Source: Blautia hominis (GTDB taxonomy: Bacteria; Bacillota; Clostridia; Lachnospirales; Lachnospiraceae). Taken from it: DNA of 64,000 nucleotides. The notes beneath the pieces were generated by a model. It was given only the letters and a program-made list of their open reading frames with translations. It did no database searches and was not told the origin of the DNA. The translations under genes and the position numbers were made by a program. How positions within the stretch are numbered: position 1 is the first letter of the stretch; every line of letters starts with the position of its first letter. Location of the stretch: positions 558,001-622,000 of the forward strand of contig NQOF01000002.1 of NCBI GenBank assembly GCA_002270465.1. Direction: 5' to 3'. Below, piece after piece: positions 62,179-64,000 of this stretch.

Positions 62179-62217
62179 AGAAGACAGCAGAGGAATAAAA
62201 TTACAGGAGGAATTGAT

Positions 62218-63666
62218 ATGTCAGTATTAGAGAATCTGAAACCGGAAAGAGTTTTTCATTATTTTGAGGAGATTACGAAAATTCCCCATGGTTCTGGGAA
62301 TACGCAGGGGATCAGTGATTATCTTGCGGATTTTGCCAAGGAGCATGGACTTCGTTATATTCAGGATGAAAGCGGGAATGTGATTATATTTAAGGAGGCT
62401 GCCGGCGGATATGAGAATGCTCCGGTGGTGATCCTGCAGGGACATGTGGATATGGTCTGTGAGAAGCTTCCAAACAGTACCCATGATTTTACAAAAGACC
62501 CGCTCACACTTTTTGTTGAGGGGGATATGATACATGCGGACGGCACTACGCTGGGCGGTGATAACGGGATCGCTGTAGCCTATGAGCTGGCCATTCTGGA
62601 GGATGATAAACTGCAGCATCCGGCCATTGAGGCTGTGTTTACTGTGGATGAGGAGATCGGACTTTTGGGAGCATCTGCTCTGGATACGACTTCCATGAAA
62701 GGGAAGTATCTGATCAATCTGGATTCTGAGGAGGAAGGGATTCTCTGGGCAGGCTGTGCGGGCGGTATGACAAGTATTAGTGAGCTCCCTGTAAAGTATC
62801 AGGAGAGAACAGGGATCTGCTATGATATTAAGGTGGATGGACTTTTGGGCGGCCACTCCGGGGCAGAGATTGATAAAATAAGGGCAAATGCCACACTGCT
62901 TATGGCAAGGTTTCTCCATGAGTTCAGAGAGTATGGGGAGTTTGGACTTATTTCCCTAAATGGCGGACAAAAGGATAATGCGATTCCCCGTCAGGCACAG
63001 GCTTCTGTACTGGTGGAAGCAGAAGATGGGGAAAGGCTGGTAAGCTATGCCGAAGAATTTACGCAGATGCTCAGAAAAGAATATACAGGTACAGATGAGG
63101 GAATCACGGTGACGACTGTGTGTAAGGGCGAGAAGAGCGCGCAGGTGCTTCACCCTGTAAGCCAGGAAAAAGTGATCTTCTTCCTTGTAAATTATCCAAA
63201 CGGCATTCAGAAGATGTGCGGATTTATTGAGGGACTTGTGGAGACATCCTGTAATGTGGGTGTTACAAGACTGACGGAGGAGTGTTTGACCTGCTCTGCC
63301 AGTGTGAGAAGCTCCGCAGGTTCGGCGAAAAAAGCACTGGGTCAGAAAATACAGTATCTGACGGAATTTTTAGGCGGTGAGTATCATGTGGAAGGGGATT
63401 ATCCTTCCTGGGAGTATCGTCAGGATTCCGTACTGCGTCCGCTGATGGTCCAGGTTTACAAAGAAATGTTTAAGGAGGAGCCTGCTGTCCAGGTGATCCA
63501 TGCGGGTCTGGAATGCGGATTGTTCTACGAGAAGATTCCGGGACTTGACTGTATTTCCATAGGACCGGATATGAAGGATATCCATACTTCTGAGGAGACT
63601 CTTTCCATCTCCTCCACAGCCAGAGTCTATGAATATCTGCTGGAAGTATTAAAAAGATTGAAATGA
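62218..63666 (+). CDS. pepD: Aminoacyl-histidine dipeptidase (M20 family)
   Basis: A 482-residue M20C zinc dipeptidase that hydrolyses Xaa-His and other dipeptides. Metal ligands are in GHVDMVCEK, GGDNGIAVAYEL and DEEIGLLGA; a lid domain occupies about 185-380. AGGAGG sets ATG 62218. Cytoplasmic, standard length. A hairpin repeat overlaps its stop codon. Confidence 0.96.
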   Translation: MSVLENLKPERVFHYFEEITKIPHGSGNTQGISDYLADFAKEHGLRYIQDESGNVIIFKEAAGGYENAPVVILQGHVDMVCEKLPNSTHDFTKDPLTLFVEGDMIHADGTTLGGDNGIAVAYELAILEDDKLQHPAIEAVFTVDEEIGLLGASALDTTSMKGKYLINLDSEEEGILWAGCAGGMTSISELPVKYQERTGICYDIKVDGLLGGHSGAEIDKIRANATLLMARFLHEFREYGEFGLISLNGGQKDNAIPRQAQASVLVEAEDGERLVSYAEEFTQMLRKEYTGTDEGITVTTVCKGEKSAQVLHPVSQEKVIFFLVNYPNGIQKMCGFIEGLVETSCNVGVTRLTEECLTCSASVRSSAGSAKKALGQKIQYLTEFLGGEYHVEGDYPSWEYRQDSVLRPLMVQVYKEMFKEEPAVQVIHAGLECGLFYEKIPGLDCISIGPDMKDIHTSEETLSISSTARVYEYLLEVLKRLK

Positions 63667-63704
63667 TAGAAAGCACGCTCCGCGAACTTTTTATTGTCAT
63701 AAAT
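63666..63704 (+). repeat. ATAGAAAG hairpin repeat (copy d)
   Basis: ATAGAAAG (63666-63673) pairs with CTTTTTAT (63687-63694) around CACGCTCCGCGAA, followed by TGTCATAA. It overlaps the pepD stop. Confidence 0.75.
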
Positions 63705-63827
63705 AATTGAAATAATTGGAATATTTTCCCCTGTCTGTTCATAAAATGATATGTACGGGTAAGAGCTGGCTTTTTTATGCTCTGGTACAGGCACAGCCGA
63801 ATTTTATGTCAGATGGGGGAATTTTTG

Positions 63828-64000
63828 TGCGGAAATGGATACTGTTTTTTCTGATTTTGGTGTTTGCGGATGTTTTTGCCATCAGTTCCCTGAAAGAACA
63901 TGTTTCCCTGGAAACCCTGCGGGAAGCCGGGATTCCTGTTCACGAGATGGAGAAAGCAGGTATGTCTCCTGAGGAGATGCGGCTTTTTCTGCCTTTTTGG
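63828..64000 (+). CDS. N-terminal part of an unidentified membrane protein
   Basis: The frame from GTG 63828 is open to the window end (57 codons). GGGGG lies about 7 nt upstream; an in-frame ATG at 63807 lacks a site. The product begins with a basic residue pair and a hydrophobic segment (WILFFLILVFADVFAI), a signal anchor or first membrane helix, then a polar segment (LREAGIPVHEMEKAG). I do not recognise it; the C-terminal part lies outside. Confidence 0.55.

Noticed and set aside
1-64000. tRNA, rRNA, phage, transposase or CRISPR genes
   Set aside because: None recognised on reading both strands; a tRNAscan-SE or Infernal run would be needed to exclude small RNAs fully.

Overview
The window reads as chromosome of a strictly anaerobic, endospore-forming, acetogen-like gut Firmicute, most likely Lachnospiraceae and Blautia-like. 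The basis is the gene content: a Ni-CO dehydrogenase with ferredoxin and NAD(P)H-flavoprotein partners, a complete Rnf operon with ApbE, a Na+-pumping decarboxylase operon, spore genes (alpha/beta SASP, GerW/YtfJ, YlbJ) and Firmicute gene orders (rpmB / Asp23 / fakA / recG; cmk-ispH-rpsA; ruvAB; rsmD-coaD). Genus is inferred from content, not computed. Almost all genes lie on the + strand; only the YprB-like nuclease, rpmB, the SASP gene and ylbJ are on the - strand. I saw no rRNA, tRNA, CRISPR array, prophage or transposase gene.

Layout: 0.3-3.9 kb cooS, ferredoxin, FAD/NAD oxidoreductase. 4.0-5.6 kb tyrS behind a Tyr T-box. 6-8 kb two unrecognised genes, one made of 15 tandem heptads. 8.1-15.0 kb the whole tryptophan operon trpE-GD-C-F-B-A behind a Trp (UGG) T-box. 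15.3-20.8 kb a biotin-dependent Na+ pump operon (carboxyltransferase, OadG-like lipoprotein, biotin carrier, OadB, OadA). 21.5-26.4 kb RpiR regulator, HI0933 flavoprotein, cmk, ispH, rpsA. 26.5-28.7 kb nuclease and CmpB-like membrane protein, divergent. 28.7-36.3 kb rnfCDGEAB-apbE, NusG-II protein, Gx transporter. 36.2-43.7 kb ruvAB, zapA, U32 protease-like RlhA homologue, FtsW/RodA and PBP2. 44-48.6 kb Nudix, polyphosphate:AMP phosphotransferase, small unknowns, DUF2953, gerW and a 45-residue membrane protein. 48.6-57.7 kb rpmB, Asp23, fakA, recG, a giant FtsX-type permease and a DUF6465 protein. 57.8-61.4 kb SASP, mgsA, rsmD, coaD, a DivIVA-like coiled coil and ylbJ. 62.2-63.7 kb pepD, then the start of an unidentified membrane protein.

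Energetically the pieces fit together: CODH, ferredoxin and flavoprotein can exchange electrons between a low-potential donor and NAD(P)H; Rnf couples ferredoxin:NAD+ transfer to ion export; ApbE flavinylates RnfD and RnfG; and the decarboxylase operon makes a second Na+ gradient. However, the CODH appears to lack the catalytic Lys and a proton-relay His, so its reaction is uncertain.

The most unusual material is intergenic. Six elements of about 175-213 bp (20876-21080, 34726-34938, 35103-35290, 43848-44048, 61452-61659, 61919-62093) have a conserved core of 110-120 bp, conserved outer termini, and between them long (28-49 bp), essentially perfect inverted-repeat arms whose sequence is different in every copy but whose 5' arm is always purine-rich. 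Helices inside the core show compensatory changes between copies. I do not recognise this family. Three further short structured repeat families and four tandem repeats also occur.
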